In this document: positions 35,273 through 43,276 of the stretch, one piece after another
Numbering within the stretch: position 1 is the stretch's first letter
How the letters are laid out: every line of letters begins with the position of its first letter
Source: Chitinophagaceae bacterium
GTDB lineage: Bacteria; Bacteroidota; Bacteroidia; Chitinophagales; Chitinophagaceae
Assembly (NCBI GenBank): GCA_019638595.1
Contig: JAHBTJ010000003.1
Coordinates: forward strand, 292,539-356,538
Direction of reading: 5' to 3'
DNA length: 64,000 nucleotides
Translations under genes and position numbers: made by a program
The notes under the pieces: model-generated
Told to the model about the DNA's origin: nothing
Database searches by the model: none
The model's input: the letters and a program-made list of their open reading frames with translations, nothing else

Positions 35273-37304
35273 TCTTCCTCCGGTTGAAGCTTTGCAGGAA
35301 TTAGCGAACCAATTCTTTAAAGCTTTACCTGGCGAAGCGCCAAAAGAAATTTCCCTGGATCCGTATGATCATCCGCGTGCAACTGCATTTGCCAAATCAG
35401 TTACGGGAGAAAACATTGTTCCCGGAGTAAATATTCCCGCTGATGATATGTCAGCCCAGGCCCCGCCTGCATTATCTGACCCTTTTGGCGGAATAACCGC
35501 TCCTCCATCAGCTACAGGACCGGGGGCATCCACTACCATAGGAAATTATGGTAACGGCAATAATATTTCTCCTGCTAAACCCGGAGGGAGCAATTACCTG
35601 TCTGCAGAAAATTCACCATTCTTTAATAATAATGTGCCGGCTTCCATAGCAGGCAGTGGCGCTTCTCCTGCTGCCGGTCATTCCACCTCAGGCGCAACAG
35701 GGCCGGGTCTGGCTCCCGGGTATGAACAAACAAAACCTGACAGTTCTTCTTTGAGCAACGGAGTACCTGCTTCTGTAGCGGGCAGTGGCGCATCTCCATC
35801 GTATGTGCATCAGCAGGAGAACTTCAGCATCAAAGATCCCGTAACCAGTTTCCCGGATTCCAATATTGACAGGCAGGGCAGCTCAAAAGATGCATTTGCA
35901 CTGCCTTATACTGAGGATCAGCCTTATTGGCAGGATGTTGAATCAATTCTCAAGCTGATAAGCATAAGTGATGCTCCACCAGGAACATCACATTCGCCAT
36001 TGTCACAAGCTACAGATATACATACCCCTTCATTTTATTTTTTACAGAACCACCGGCAACCGGTGCCGGATGGACAGTTGGGTGGTTTTACATCAGGCTT
36101 TGACGCGTATAAGATCAAAAAGGATTTTCCCATACTCAATGAAAAAATAAATGGAAAGCCGCTTGTATGGTTCGACAATGCCGCCACCACGCAAAAGCCA
36201 CAACCGGTAATTGACAGGGTAAGTTATTTCTATCGGCACGAAAATTCCAATATACATCGCGCCGCGCATGAGCTTGCTGCAAGAGCTACGGATGCATATG
36301 AAGCAGCAAGAAAAAAAGTACAGCAATTTCTTGGTGCGAAATCACCCAACGAAATCATTTTTGTACGCGGCGCTACCGAAGCCATCAATCTTGTTGCACA
36401 AAGCTGGGGTGATCAATATTTAAAAAGCGGCGATGAAATTATTGTCAGCAACCTTGAGCATCACGCCAATATAGTACCATGGAAAAGGCTGGCAGATAAA
36501 AAAGGATTAATACTGAAAGTAATTCCGGTAGATGATGACGGCCAGGTATTGTTAGATGAATATGCCAGGCTGCTAAGCTCCAAAACAAAACTGGTTGCCT
36601 TCACACAGGTATCTAACGCATTAGGCACGGTTACGCCTGCTGAGCAAATGGTGGCTATGGCACATGCGGCCGGCGCTAAAGTTTTGGTGGACGGCGCGCA
36701 ATCTGTTTCTCACATGCCGGTGAATGTGCAGACGCTGGATGCGGATTGGTTTGTATTTTCCGGGCATAAAGTATTTGGGCCTACAGGTATTGGCGTGGTA
36801 TATGGTAAGGAAGCGTTGCTGAATGAAACCGAACCCTGGCAGGGCGGTGGCAATATGATACAGGATGTTACTTTTGAAAAGATACAATATCATAAAGCGC
36901 CCAACCGCTTTGAAGCAGGTACCGGTAATATTGCGGATGCGGTAGGGCTTGGTGCGGCAATAGATTATGTAACACAACTGGGCATGGCTAATATCAATGC
37001 GTATGAACATGCGCTGCTTGAGTATGCTACACATCATCTCAAACAAGTGCCTGGCGTGCGGCTGATCGGCACGGCGGCACATAAAGCAAGTGTATTATCC
37101 TTTACATTGAAAGGCTATTCGAATGACGATGTGGGAAAAGCATTGAACCGCGAAGGCATTGCAGTGCGCACCGGTCACCATTGTGCGCAACCTATTTTAC
37201 GTAGAATGGGCGTTGAAACAACTGTTCGCCCATCGCTGGCATTTTATAATACCTGTGAGGATGTAGACAGGTTGATTGCTGTGTTGAAGGGACTGGTGCG
37301 GTAG
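35253..37304 (+). CDS. Encapsulin cargo: cysteine desulfurase (SufS/CsdA type) with long N-terminal targeting domain
   Basis: 683 residues from the ATG at 35253, which overlaps the shell gene by 20 bp; an earlier in-frame ATG at 35208 lies deep in the shell gene and is rejected. Residues 1-280 are low-complexity and probably disordered. They begin with a short helix-like element (VEALQELANQFFKALPGEAP) and contain two copies of a VPAS[IV]AGSGASP motif (about 128-139 and 171-182). Residues 283-683 are a group II cysteine desulfurase, with FDNAATTQKPQPVI, a PLP-Lys in SGHKVFGPTG (Lys506) and the catalytic Cys in RTGHHCAQP (Cys644). It removes sulfur from cysteine as an enzyme persulfide or elemental sulfur. 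The N-terminal domain is the known encapsulation signal of family 2A cargo. Confidence 0.93.
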   Translation: MSTTTNNLPPVEALQELANQFFKALPGEAPKEISLDPYDHPRATAFAKSVTGENIVPGVNIPADDMSAQAPPALSDPFGGITAPPSATGPGASTTIGNYGNGNNISPAKPGGSNYLSAENSPFFNNNVPASIAGSGASPAAGHSTSGATGPGLAPGYEQTKPDSSSLSNGVPASVAGSGASPSYVHQQENFSIKDPVTSFPDSNIDRQGSSKDAFALPYTEDQPYWQDVESILKLISISDAPPGTSHSPLSQATDIHTPSFYFLQNHRQPVPDGQLGGFTSGFDAYKIKKDFPILNEKINGKPLVWFDNAATTQKPQPVIDRVSYFYRHENSNIHRAAHELAARATDAYEAARKKVQQFLGAKSPNEIIFVRGATEAINLVAQSWGDQYLKSGDEIIVSNLEHHANIVPWKRLADKKGLILKVIPVDDDGQVLLDEYARLLSSKTKLVAFTQVSNALGTVTPAEQMVAMAHAAGAKVLVDGAQSVSHMPVNVQTLDADWFVFSGHKVFGPTGIGVVYGKEALLNETEPWQGGGNMIQDVTFEKIQYHKAPNRFEAGTGNIADAVGLGAAIDYVTQLGMANINAYEHALLEYATHHLKQVPGVRLIGTAAHKASVLSFTLKGYSNDDVGKALNREGIAVRTGHHCAQPILRRMGVETTVRPSLAFYNTCEDVDRLIAVLKGLVR

Positions 37305-37331
37305 TTAACAGGAATAAATCGGGAAAAAGAA

Positions 37332-37357
37332 AAACGCTTTGATCATTCAAAGCGTTT
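37332..37357 (-). terminator. Intrinsic terminator of the tmRNA gene
   Basis: A perfect 11-bp stem, AAACGCTTTGA with TCAAAGCGTTT, around TCAT. On the minus strand it is followed by TTCTTTTT. It lies just beyond the tmRNA 3' end and faces the encapsulin operon. It has no T-run on the plus strand, so it is a poor terminator for that operon. Confidence 0.85.
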
Positions 37358-37359
37358 AG

Positions 37360-37728
37360 TGGAGCCGCAGGGAGTCGAACCCTGGTCCAAACAAATCCGC
37401 CATACGCTTTCTACATGCTTATCTGGTGATTATTTGTCGGGAGCAGGCAGGACATCAGCCAACCAACCTGTTCCTTAGCTGTATAGTCTTTTGTTATGAT
37501 CACAGCCTTTCATAACAGCAGCCCGCTTTGTTTTTAAGTCGGCGGCGGCGCATGGTAGTAGGCTAACCTGCGCGGCGGCCCAAATGACTATCTAATCACT
37601 GATTAGGCAGCCATGGCATACTGAGTATTGCCATTTAAAGTTTGGGTATTCAGATTTACGTGCTAATTATCCAACGCACGGCATGCTTACACGTACAAAG
37701 AACTTTGCTGTCAAAACCGGTCGGCCCC
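37360..37728 (-). ncRNA. ssrA: Transfer-messenger RNA, tag GNTQYAMAA
   Basis: 369-nt one-piece tmRNA. The 5' end GGGGCCG (37728-37722) pairs with the 3' end CGGCTCC plus discriminator A (37367-37360), forming the acceptor stem. The T arm GGTTCGACTCC is intact, and CCA is not encoded. The tag reading frame at 37632-37603 encodes GNTQYAMAA followed by TAA, close to the known Bacteroidota tag pattern ending YALAA. The RNA rescues stalled ribosomes and tags proteins for proteolysis. A TATATTTG element on the minus strand at 37802-37795 could be the promoter -7 box, with a leader removed by RNase P. Confidence 0.95.
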
Positions 37729-37738
37729 GGAAGACAAG

Positions 37739-37905
37739 TTTGAAAATTTGAAAATGTGGTAATTGGAGAATGGTTTCAAACTTCAAACGGACTGCAAATA
37801 TACTGCAAATGTGAAAATGTGAAAATAACTGCCGGTAATATGCTTGCTTCATTTCCATACTTTCACATTCTCCTTCCTGCATTTTCAAATTAGCTCATTT
37901 TCAAG
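37739..37905. repeat. TTTGAAAATTTGAAAATG-type repeat in inverted copies
   Basis: Words TTTGAAAATTTGAAAATGTGG (37739 onward), their inverse CATTTTCAAATTAGCTC and further GTGAAAATGTGAAAAT words fill the gap between ssrA and rseP. It is the same family as the runs near 29.8 and 62.2 kb. The possible ssrA promoter lies inside it. Confidence 0.5.
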
Positions 37906-39291
37906 TTACTTCCCTCTTCCCCAGCCAAACCAGTCGTTGCCATTGGCGTACAGGAGCAGGCTGAAAAGAATGATCATGCCAACTATCTGGGCGTATTCCA
38001 GGAATTTATCGCTGGGTTTGCGCCCGGTGATCATTTCAATTAAAGTAAATAAAACATGTCCGCCATCCAGCGCAGGTATGGGCAGCAGGTTCATGAATGC
38101 AAGTACAATGCTGAAAAGAGCGGTAATTTTCCAAAAGCTTTCCCAGTTCCAGCTTATTGGCGAAAAGATAGATCCCATCGCTTTAAAGCCCCCAACACCT
38201 TTGTAGGCGCCGGTAGAAGGCTTCAGGATCAGCTTAAACTGGTCAATATAATCGCTCAGCGTAGTAATGGCCAGTGTTACGCCCGCGGGGAACGACCCAA
38301 AAAAGCTATAGCTCTTTTTTTCAAGGGCAAAAACTCCCAGGCTGTCGTATTGAGCTTCCGTGAGTAAGGGTATGCCCAGCTTTCCGCTTTCCGGAACAGT
38401 AGCCGCAAGTGCAACCGTATCGCTTCCCCGCAAAACCTGTACGGTAACCGGTTGGTTCCTTTTGGTATTGGTGTAGGCTACTATCTGATCCATAAATTCA
38501 ACAGGAGTATTGTCTACGGCTATAACTTTATCCTGGTATTTCAGTCCCGCTTTTTGCCCGTTGGTGCTGTCGCCGGAGCCAAATTCGCCCACAATAGTGG
38601 GAACACGTTCTAAAAATAAAGGCACTTTTGCTTTTCTTCTTTCCACCAGGTCGCCAATCAGTTTTATAGGCACTTTGATGGTTTCTTCACGCCCGTCGCG
38701 TATTATCTTAACAGCGCTGCCGCTGTTGAAGAGTATTTTTTTGGGTATATCGTCAAAGTAGGTTACCTCCTGTTCGTTTACAGATACGATCTTATCTCCT
38801 GAACGAAAACCAATATCAAGCATGAGCGAGTCTGTAACCCACACACCATTTTTTAAAGATGCGTTAGGGGTTTTGGTATCTCCCCAAACAAAAAGGATCA
38901 TGGCGTAAATAACGAATGCCAGCAGTATGTTCATCGTAACGCCTGCTATCATAATGATCAGGCGTTGCCAGGCAGGTTTACTCCGGAACTCCCAGGCTTG
39001 CGGCGGTTTGTTCATCTGCTCTTTGTCCATGCTCTCATCAATCATCCCCGATATTTTTACATATCCGCCAAGGGGCAGCCAGCCGACCCCGTATTCGGTT
39101 TCGCCTACTTTCTTTTTAAACAACGAGAACCACGGGTCGAAAAAAAGATAAAATTTCTCTACCCTGCACTTAAACCATTTTGCGGTAAGATAATGTCCCA
39201 GCTCATGGATGATAACTAATATAGAAAGAGACAGGATCAGTTGTGCTGCCTGCAGACCTACCTGCCCCCAGTTAATCGCTAATAAACTCAT
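37906..39291 (-). CDS. rseP: RseP-type site-2 membrane metalloprotease
   Basis: 461 residues. The zinc site HELGHY is at about residues 29-34 in the first membrane helix, and the second metal-ligand motif is in PIPALDGGHVL near the C-terminus. Between them lie the GYVKISGM segment and two PDZ-like domains (about 135-215 and 235-310, with DSLMLDIGFRSGDKIVSVN and AGLKYQDKVIAVDNTPV). There are four membrane helices in total. It performs intramembrane cleavage of anti-sigma factors or signal-peptide remnants. It lies 121 bp downstream of dxr in the same direction, the common dxr-rseP pairing. The name follows family usage; the local substrate is unknown. Confidence 0.93.
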   Translation of the reverse strand: MSLLAINWGQVGLQAAQLILSLSILVIIHELGHYLTAKWFKCRVEKFYLFFDPWFSLFKKKVGETEYGVGWLPLGGYVKISGMIDESMDKEQMNKPPQAWEFRSKPAWQRLIIMIAGVTMNILLAFVIYAMILFVWGDTKTPNASLKNGVWVTDSLMLDIGFRSGDKIVSVNEQEVTYFDDIPKKILFNSGSAVKIIRDGREETIKVPIKLIGDLVERRKAKVPLFLERVPTIVGEFGSGDSTNGQKAGLKYQDKVIAVDNTPVEFMDQIVAYTNTKRNQPVTVQVLRGSDTVALAATVPESGKLGIPLLTEAQYDSLGVFALEKKSYSFFGSFPAGVTLAITTLSDYIDQFKLILKPSTGAYKGVGGFKAMGSIFSPISWNWESFWKITALFSIVLAFMNLLPIPALDGGHVLFTLIEMITGRKPSDKFLEYAQIVGMIILFSLLLYANGNDWFGWGRGK

Positions 39292-39412
39292 ATTTTTTAA
39301 GATCGTATATCCATGATGTTATTCATGGTTCGGTTAAAATGTAAATTCAGGTTTTGTTTTCCGGTATCCGGTAAAATGTTAAAGTCGTTTTTAATGTTCA
39401 TTTGCTGCATTC

Positions 39413-40567
39413 CTACAGGTTGATCAACGAAGCGGCAAAATTACGAGCCTCCGCATCGCTCTCAAAATATTCTTCTAACGTAGGATTTTCGATAAAATGT
39501 ATTTTATGCATCGCCCGTTCCACCAGTTCGGTCATATCAAGAAAGCCTATCCTGTTGCGCAAAAAGCCGTATACTGCAATTTCATTGGCGGCGTTCATTA
39601 CGCAGGCGGTATTGCCGCCCCGGTGCAGGGCTTCTCCGGCAAGCGCCAGGTTGCGGAACGTTTTTATATCGGGCTGTTCAAAATGCAGGGATGAAGAACG
39701 TGTAAAATCATACCTGGGGAAGCTGCTGGGAATACGTTGCGGAAAAGTCAGCGCATATTGTATGGGCAGCTTCATATCGGGTAAGCCCATCTGCGCTTTT
39801 ATGCTTCCATCTTCAAACTGAACCATGGAATGGATGACGCTTTGCGGATGAATGATCACCTGTATTTGTGATGGCTGAAGGTTAAACAGCCATTTAGCTT
39901 CTATCATCTCCAGCCCCTTGTTCATGAGCGTAGCGGAGTCAACTGAAATTTTGGCGCCCATATTCCAGTTGGGATGCTGGAGCGCGTGCTCTTTTTTTAC
40001 ATTTACTAAAAAGTTGGGTTTTTTACCGAGAAAAGGTCCGCCGGAGGCTGTGAGCACAACTTTTTCGATCCTGTTCCTGGTTTCGCCTATCAGGCACTGA
40101 AAAATAGCGGAATGCTCGGAGTCTACCGGAATTACAGGCACCCTTTTTTCAACCGCTTTCTGCATTACAATATCGCCTGCAACTACCAGCGTTTCTTTAT
40201 TTGCCAAAGCGATGGCTTTGCCGGTTTCAATGGCTTTTAGTGTAGATTTTAAGCCCGCGAACCCTACAATGGCTGCCAGCATCATATCATATGTATCAAA
40301 GGCCGCTACTTCTTCCAGCGCTTTTTCTCCTGCAAAAACCTTGGTGTCGGTAGCAGCAAGGGCGTCTTTTACCGCATTGTATTTATTTTCATTTACAACT
40401 ACTACCGCGTTGGGGTTAAATTGTTTAGCCTGCTGAATTAAAAGGCTGTCATTTGAATACGCGGTCAGTATCTCTACTTCAAACTTATCGGGATTAGCGG
40501 CTATTACTTCCAGCGCCTGTGTGCCAATGGATCCGGTGGATCCAAATATTGCTATTCTTTTTTTCAT
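39413..40567 (-). CDS. dxr: 1-deoxy-D-xylulose-5-phosphate reductoisomerase
   Basis: 384 residues, full family length. It converts DXP to 2-C-methyl-D-erythritol 4-phosphate with NADPH, the committed step of the MEP isoprenoid pathway in the cytosol. Visible motifs are the nucleotide-binding GSTGSIGTQALEV at residues 8-20, ALANKETLVVAG, the metal and substrate residues in IPVDSEHSAIFQ, the flexible loop LTASGGPF and SVDSATLMNKGLEMIEAKW. The C-terminal helical domain contains VMNAANEIAVYGFL. It is probably co-transcribed with rseP downstream. The upstream GH3-family gene is 94 bp away in the same direction. Confidence 0.97.
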   Translation of the reverse strand: MKKRIAIFGSTGSIGTQALEVIAANPDKFEVEILTAYSNDSLLIQQAKQFNPNAVVVVNENKYNAVKDALAATDTKVFAGEKALEEVAAFDTYDMMLAAIVGFAGLKSTLKAIETGKAIALANKETLVVAGDIVMQKAVEKRVPVIPVDSEHSAIFQCLIGETRNRIEKVVLTASGGPFLGKKPNFLVNVKKEHALQHPNWNMGAKISVDSATLMNKGLEMIEAKWLFNLQPSQIQVIIHPQSVIHSMVQFEDGSIKAQMGLPDMKLPIQYALTFPQRIPSSFPRYDFTRSSSLHFEQPDIKTFRNLALAGEALHRGGNTACVMNAANEIAVYGFLRNRIGFLDMTELVERAMHKIHFIENPTLEEYFESDAEARNFAASLINL

Positions 40568-40661
40568 TCAATTACTTTGCGGTGTACCGTGTTCAAGATA
40601 CTGAGTTAGCACCAATGTGGAAAATTATATTATCGTTCGGTTAGCTGCAACAACAGGTTGT

Positions 40662-42161
40662 TCATGAATGCTGAACGTATTTTGTAAGCTCCTCCGCTAT
40701 CTTCCTGTCGTTGCTCAGCCTGGGTACTTTATTTTGCCCGCCCAGCTTACCAATGCTTTTCATATAATCTATGAAGCCGTTTTTGCGTACAGAACGGATC
40801 TGCAGGGTTTGAAGTATATTACCTGTTATAAGGTCATCGTAATAAATATTTTTCTTCCGGAGGTTTTCATCTACCAGTAACGAAAAGTTCCGGAGATCGG
40901 CCGGGCTGTCTTCGAATTCTACAAACCATTCGTGGTAACTTTTGCCCTTGCCCTGCTCCACCATAGGAGCAACTGTAAACTCCGTTATTTTCAATCCCTC
41001 TCTTTCCGCAGCTTTCATCAGGCTGTATTCTACTTCTTCGCCAATTACATGTTCGCCAAAAGCGGATATATAATGTTTGATGCGCCCGGTTACAACAATG
41101 CGGTAAGGATCTACCGAAACAAACTTAACCGTATCTCCCAGGTTATAACCCCACAAACCGGCGTTGCTGTTAATGACCAGCGCGTAATTTTCGCCCACCT
41201 TTACATCTTTAAGGCTTATGCGGGCGGGGTTAGCCTCGAACACCTGCTGGATGGGGATAAATTCGTAAAAGATCCCGAAGTTGGTGTTCAGCAGCAAACC
41301 TTCGTGCTGCTGCGAATCCTGGAAAGCAAAAAAACCTTCAGAAGCCGGGAAGGTTTCAATCGAATCAATTTTTGCTCCTATGCTTTCAAATAATTTAGCT
41401 TTATACGGCTCAAAATTTACCCCTCCATGCACCATTACCTTAAAATTGGGGAAGATATCTTTGACCTTTTTACCGCTTCTTTCAATAAGCCGGTCGAAAT
41501 ACATTTGTACCCAGGGTGGAATACCGCTGATCATACGCATGTCCTGGTCAATGGTCTCCTCCACGATTTTATCCAGCTTTGTTTCCCAGTCTTCAATACA
41601 GTTCGTTTCGTACGAAGGCAGTTGATTGGTGCGTAAATACCTGGGAATGAGGTGGTTTGATATGCCGCTTAACCTTCCCGTGGGAATGCCGCCCATGCGT
41701 TCCAGCACCGGGCTTCCGCTCAGGAAGATCATTTTACCATCGGCGCCGGAGTAATTGCCTGTTTCAGACATATAACAAAAAAAGGCATTGCGGGCTGTAT
41801 CAAAGTGATTATCAACCGATTCCTTGGTTATGGGAATATATTTGGCGCCGCTGGTTGTGCCCGATGTTTTGGCAAAATAAATGGGCAGGCCTTTCCATAA
41901 TATATTATGTTTGCCTTGCTTAATAAGTTCAATATAGGGTTTAAAGCCTTCGTAATCGCGCAGCGGAACAGCCTGGCTGAACTCTCCGTATGTATTGATA
42001 TTGTTATAGTTATGCTCTTTGCCAAATTCCGTTTTACGCCCTGTTTTAAGCAATTCTTTCAATATCCGCTCCTGGTCCTCAATGGCGGTAAGCATTGATT
42101 TTTTGATCTGTTTATGAACATACCCCGCAAATGGCTTTGCAAAAAAAGATTTGATCTTCAT
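40662..42161 (-). CDS. GH3-superfamily acyl-adenylating protein
   Basis: 499 residues, similar to the GH3 auxin-responsive family found in many Bacteroidota. Members of the ANL-like GH3 superfamily adenylate a carboxylic acid and may conjugate it to an amine. Seen are the phosphate loop AKTSGTTSGAKYIPIT (about residues 104-119), FKVMVHGGVNFEPYK, IETFPASEGFFAFQD and the hinge region NLGDTVKFVSVDPYRIVVTGR. The final lid domain contains YDDLITGNILQTLQI. The bacterial function is unknown. A TATCTTTG -7-like element lies at 42197-42190 on the minus strand, back to back with the rplU promoter. Confidence 0.85.
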   Translation of the reverse strand: MKIKSFFAKPFAGYVHKQIKKSMLTAIEDQERILKELLKTGRKTEFGKEHNYNNINTYGEFSQAVPLRDYEGFKPYIELIKQGKHNILWKGLPIYFAKTSGTTSGAKYIPITKESVDNHFDTARNAFFCYMSETGNYSGADGKMIFLSGSPVLERMGGIPTGRLSGISNHLIPRYLRTNQLPSYETNCIEDWETKLDKIVEETIDQDMRMISGIPPWVQMYFDRLIERSGKKVKDIFPNFKVMVHGGVNFEPYKAKLFESIGAKIDSIETFPASEGFFAFQDSQQHEGLLLNTNFGIFYEFIPIQQVFEANPARISLKDVKVGENYALVINSNAGLWGYNLGDTVKFVSVDPYRIVVTGRIKHYISAFGEHVIGEEVEYSLMKAAEREGLKITEFTVAPMVEQGKGKSYHEWFVEFEDSPADLRNFSLLVDENLRKKNIYYDDLITGNILQTLQIRSVRKNGFIDYMKSIGKLGGQNKVPRLSNDRKIAEELTKYVQHS

Positions 42162-42252
42162 GATTTTACAGCAAGTGTAGTTGAGGCAGCAAAGATAGCT
42201 TTACACCTGCAAACGGGACAGTTAAAGCAGCTAAGAATTTTTCATTCAATTG

Positions 42253-42283
42253 TTTGCAGGAACCAAAATTACCCATACCTTTG
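42253..42283 (+). promoter_or_regulatory. Promoter of rplU-rpmA
   Basis: A perfect match to the Bacteroidota housekeeping promoter: TTTG at 42253-42256, exactly 19 bp, then TACCTTTG at 42276-42283 (TAnnTTTG). The expected transcription start is about 15 bp before the rplU ATG. Confidence 0.85.
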
Positions 42284-42303
42284 CACTCCTTAAATTTTAC
42301 CTC

Positions 42304-42606
42304 ATGTTCGCAGTTGTTAAAATAGCCGGTCAGCAGTTCAAAGTTCAGCAGGGACAGAACCTGTACGTTCCTCATATATCGGGCAAAGCAGGAGATGCTG
42401 TTGAGTTTTCTGATGTATTACTGGCCGATAAAGACGGTGCATTACTGGTTGGAAGTGATGCAAAGTTAACAGTGAAAGCTGAGATCGTTAAAGAAGTGCA
42501 GGGCGATAAGGTAATCGCTTTTAAAATGAAAAGAAGGAAAGGTTTTCGTAAAAAACACGGTCACCGCACCTTGTATACCCAAATTAAAGTAACCGACATA
42601 GCATAA
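42304..42606 (+). CDS. rplU: 50S ribosomal protein L21
   Basis: 100 residues from the ATG at 42304; the longer frame from 42250 runs through the promoter and is not used. The sequence FAVVKIAGQQFKVQQGQ, then KAEIVKEVQGDKVIAFKMKRRKGFRKKHGHR, is the L21 hallmark. It binds 23S rRNA in the large subunit. The partner rpmA begins 80 bp downstream in the standard rplU-rpmA order. Confidence 0.97.
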   Translation: MFAVVKIAGQQFKVQQGQNLYVPHISGKAGDAVEFSDVLLADKDGALLVGSDAKLTVKAEIVKEVQGDKVIAFKMKRRKGFRKKHGHRTLYTQIKVTDIA

Positions 42607-42686
42607 AATAAGTTTTGCGGCAGGAAGATAAACAGGTATTGAACCTTTATTTTTCCACGCTTTAAAACAACATAAAAAACGAAACC

Positions 42687-42953
42687 ATGGCACATAAAAA
42701 AGGTGAAGGCAGTGTAAAAAACGGTCGTGATTCCCAGAGCAAACGCCTCGGTGTTAAAATATTCGGAGGTCAGCCTGCATTGGCCGGAAGCATACTGGTG
42801 CGCCAGCGGGGTACCAGTTACCACCCTGGTAAAAACGTAGGCGTTGGCAGAGACTATACTTTGTATGCATTAACAGAAGGAGTTGTTGAATTCCGCAAGG
42901 GTAAAAACAATAAAACATTCGTATCTGTTTCTGCAGCAGAAGCTTCTGTGTAA
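42687..42953 (+). CDS. rpmA: 50S ribosomal protein L27
   Basis: 88 residues. The N-terminus [20 protein letters not shown] is the conserved arm reaching the peptidyl-transferase centre. It starts directly with the mature MAHKKG form and has no Firmicutes-type cleavable extension. [20 protein letters not shown] is also diagnostic. It follows rplU in the same operon. Confidence 0.97.
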   Translation: MAHKKGEGSVKNGRDSQSKRLGVKIFGGQPALAGSILVRQRGTSYHPGKNVGVGRDYTLYALTEGVVEFRKGKNNKTFVSVSAAEASV

Positions 42954-43035
42954 AAAAAAATTTTGCAGTTAGAAAAATGTTTTTACTTTTATGGCGTTAA
43001 TCCATTTATTATCTAACCATTAAATTCTAAAAAAC

Positions 43036-43164
43036 ATGGCAACTGCAAAAAAAGCTGCTAAGAAAGCCGCTCCTAAAAAAGCTGCAAAAAAAGCTGCTCC
43101 TAAAAAAGCTGCTAAGAAAGCTGCTCCTAAAAAAGCTGCTAAGAAAGCTGCTAAGAAAAAATAA
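43036..43164 (+). CDS. Histone-H1-like basic repeat protein
   Basis: 42 residues, composed almost only of Ala, Lys and Pro in repeated AAPKKAAKK units, starting MATAKKAAKK and ending KKAAKKK. This is the composition of H1/HC1-like DNA-binding tails found in many Bacteroidota. It probably binds DNA or RNA non-specifically through charge. It is intrinsically disordered, with no globular domain. The DNA is itself a tandem repeat with a 15-27 bp period (GCTGCTAAGAAAG words), so copy number may vary by slippage. It has its own strong terminator 33 bp downstream. Confidence 0.85.
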   Translation: MATAKKAAKKAAPKKAAKKAAPKKAAKKAAPKKAAKKAAKKK

Positions 43165-43196
43165 GCTTACGCTATTTTTAATAGAGCAAAAAATAC

Positions 43197-43225
43197 AAAG
43201 TCCCGCAAAACGGGACTTTTTTTTT
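43197..43225 (+). terminator. Intrinsic terminator after the H1-like gene
   Basis: Stem AAAGTCCCG with CGGGACTTT (9 bp) around CAAAA, followed by a continuous T-run to 43225. Confidence 0.92.
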
Positions 43226-43276
43226 ACCCCTGCTTTTCCCGTACACATAGTAATTTAGTACCTGAACTTGCTCGTT

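Noticed and set aside
36621-37082. 153-codon antisense frame inside the cysteine desulfurase gene
   Set aside because: Lies opposite the conserved PLP-binding region. No recognisable features.
37332-37357. Terminator of the encapsulin operon
   Set aside because: The stem lacks a T-run on the plus strand. The T-run is on the minus strand, so it is assigned to the tmRNA gene.
43036-43164. Treating the GCTGCTAAGAAAG repeat as non-coding
   Set aside because: It forms a complete ATG-to-TAA frame of an H1-like protein and has a following terminator.
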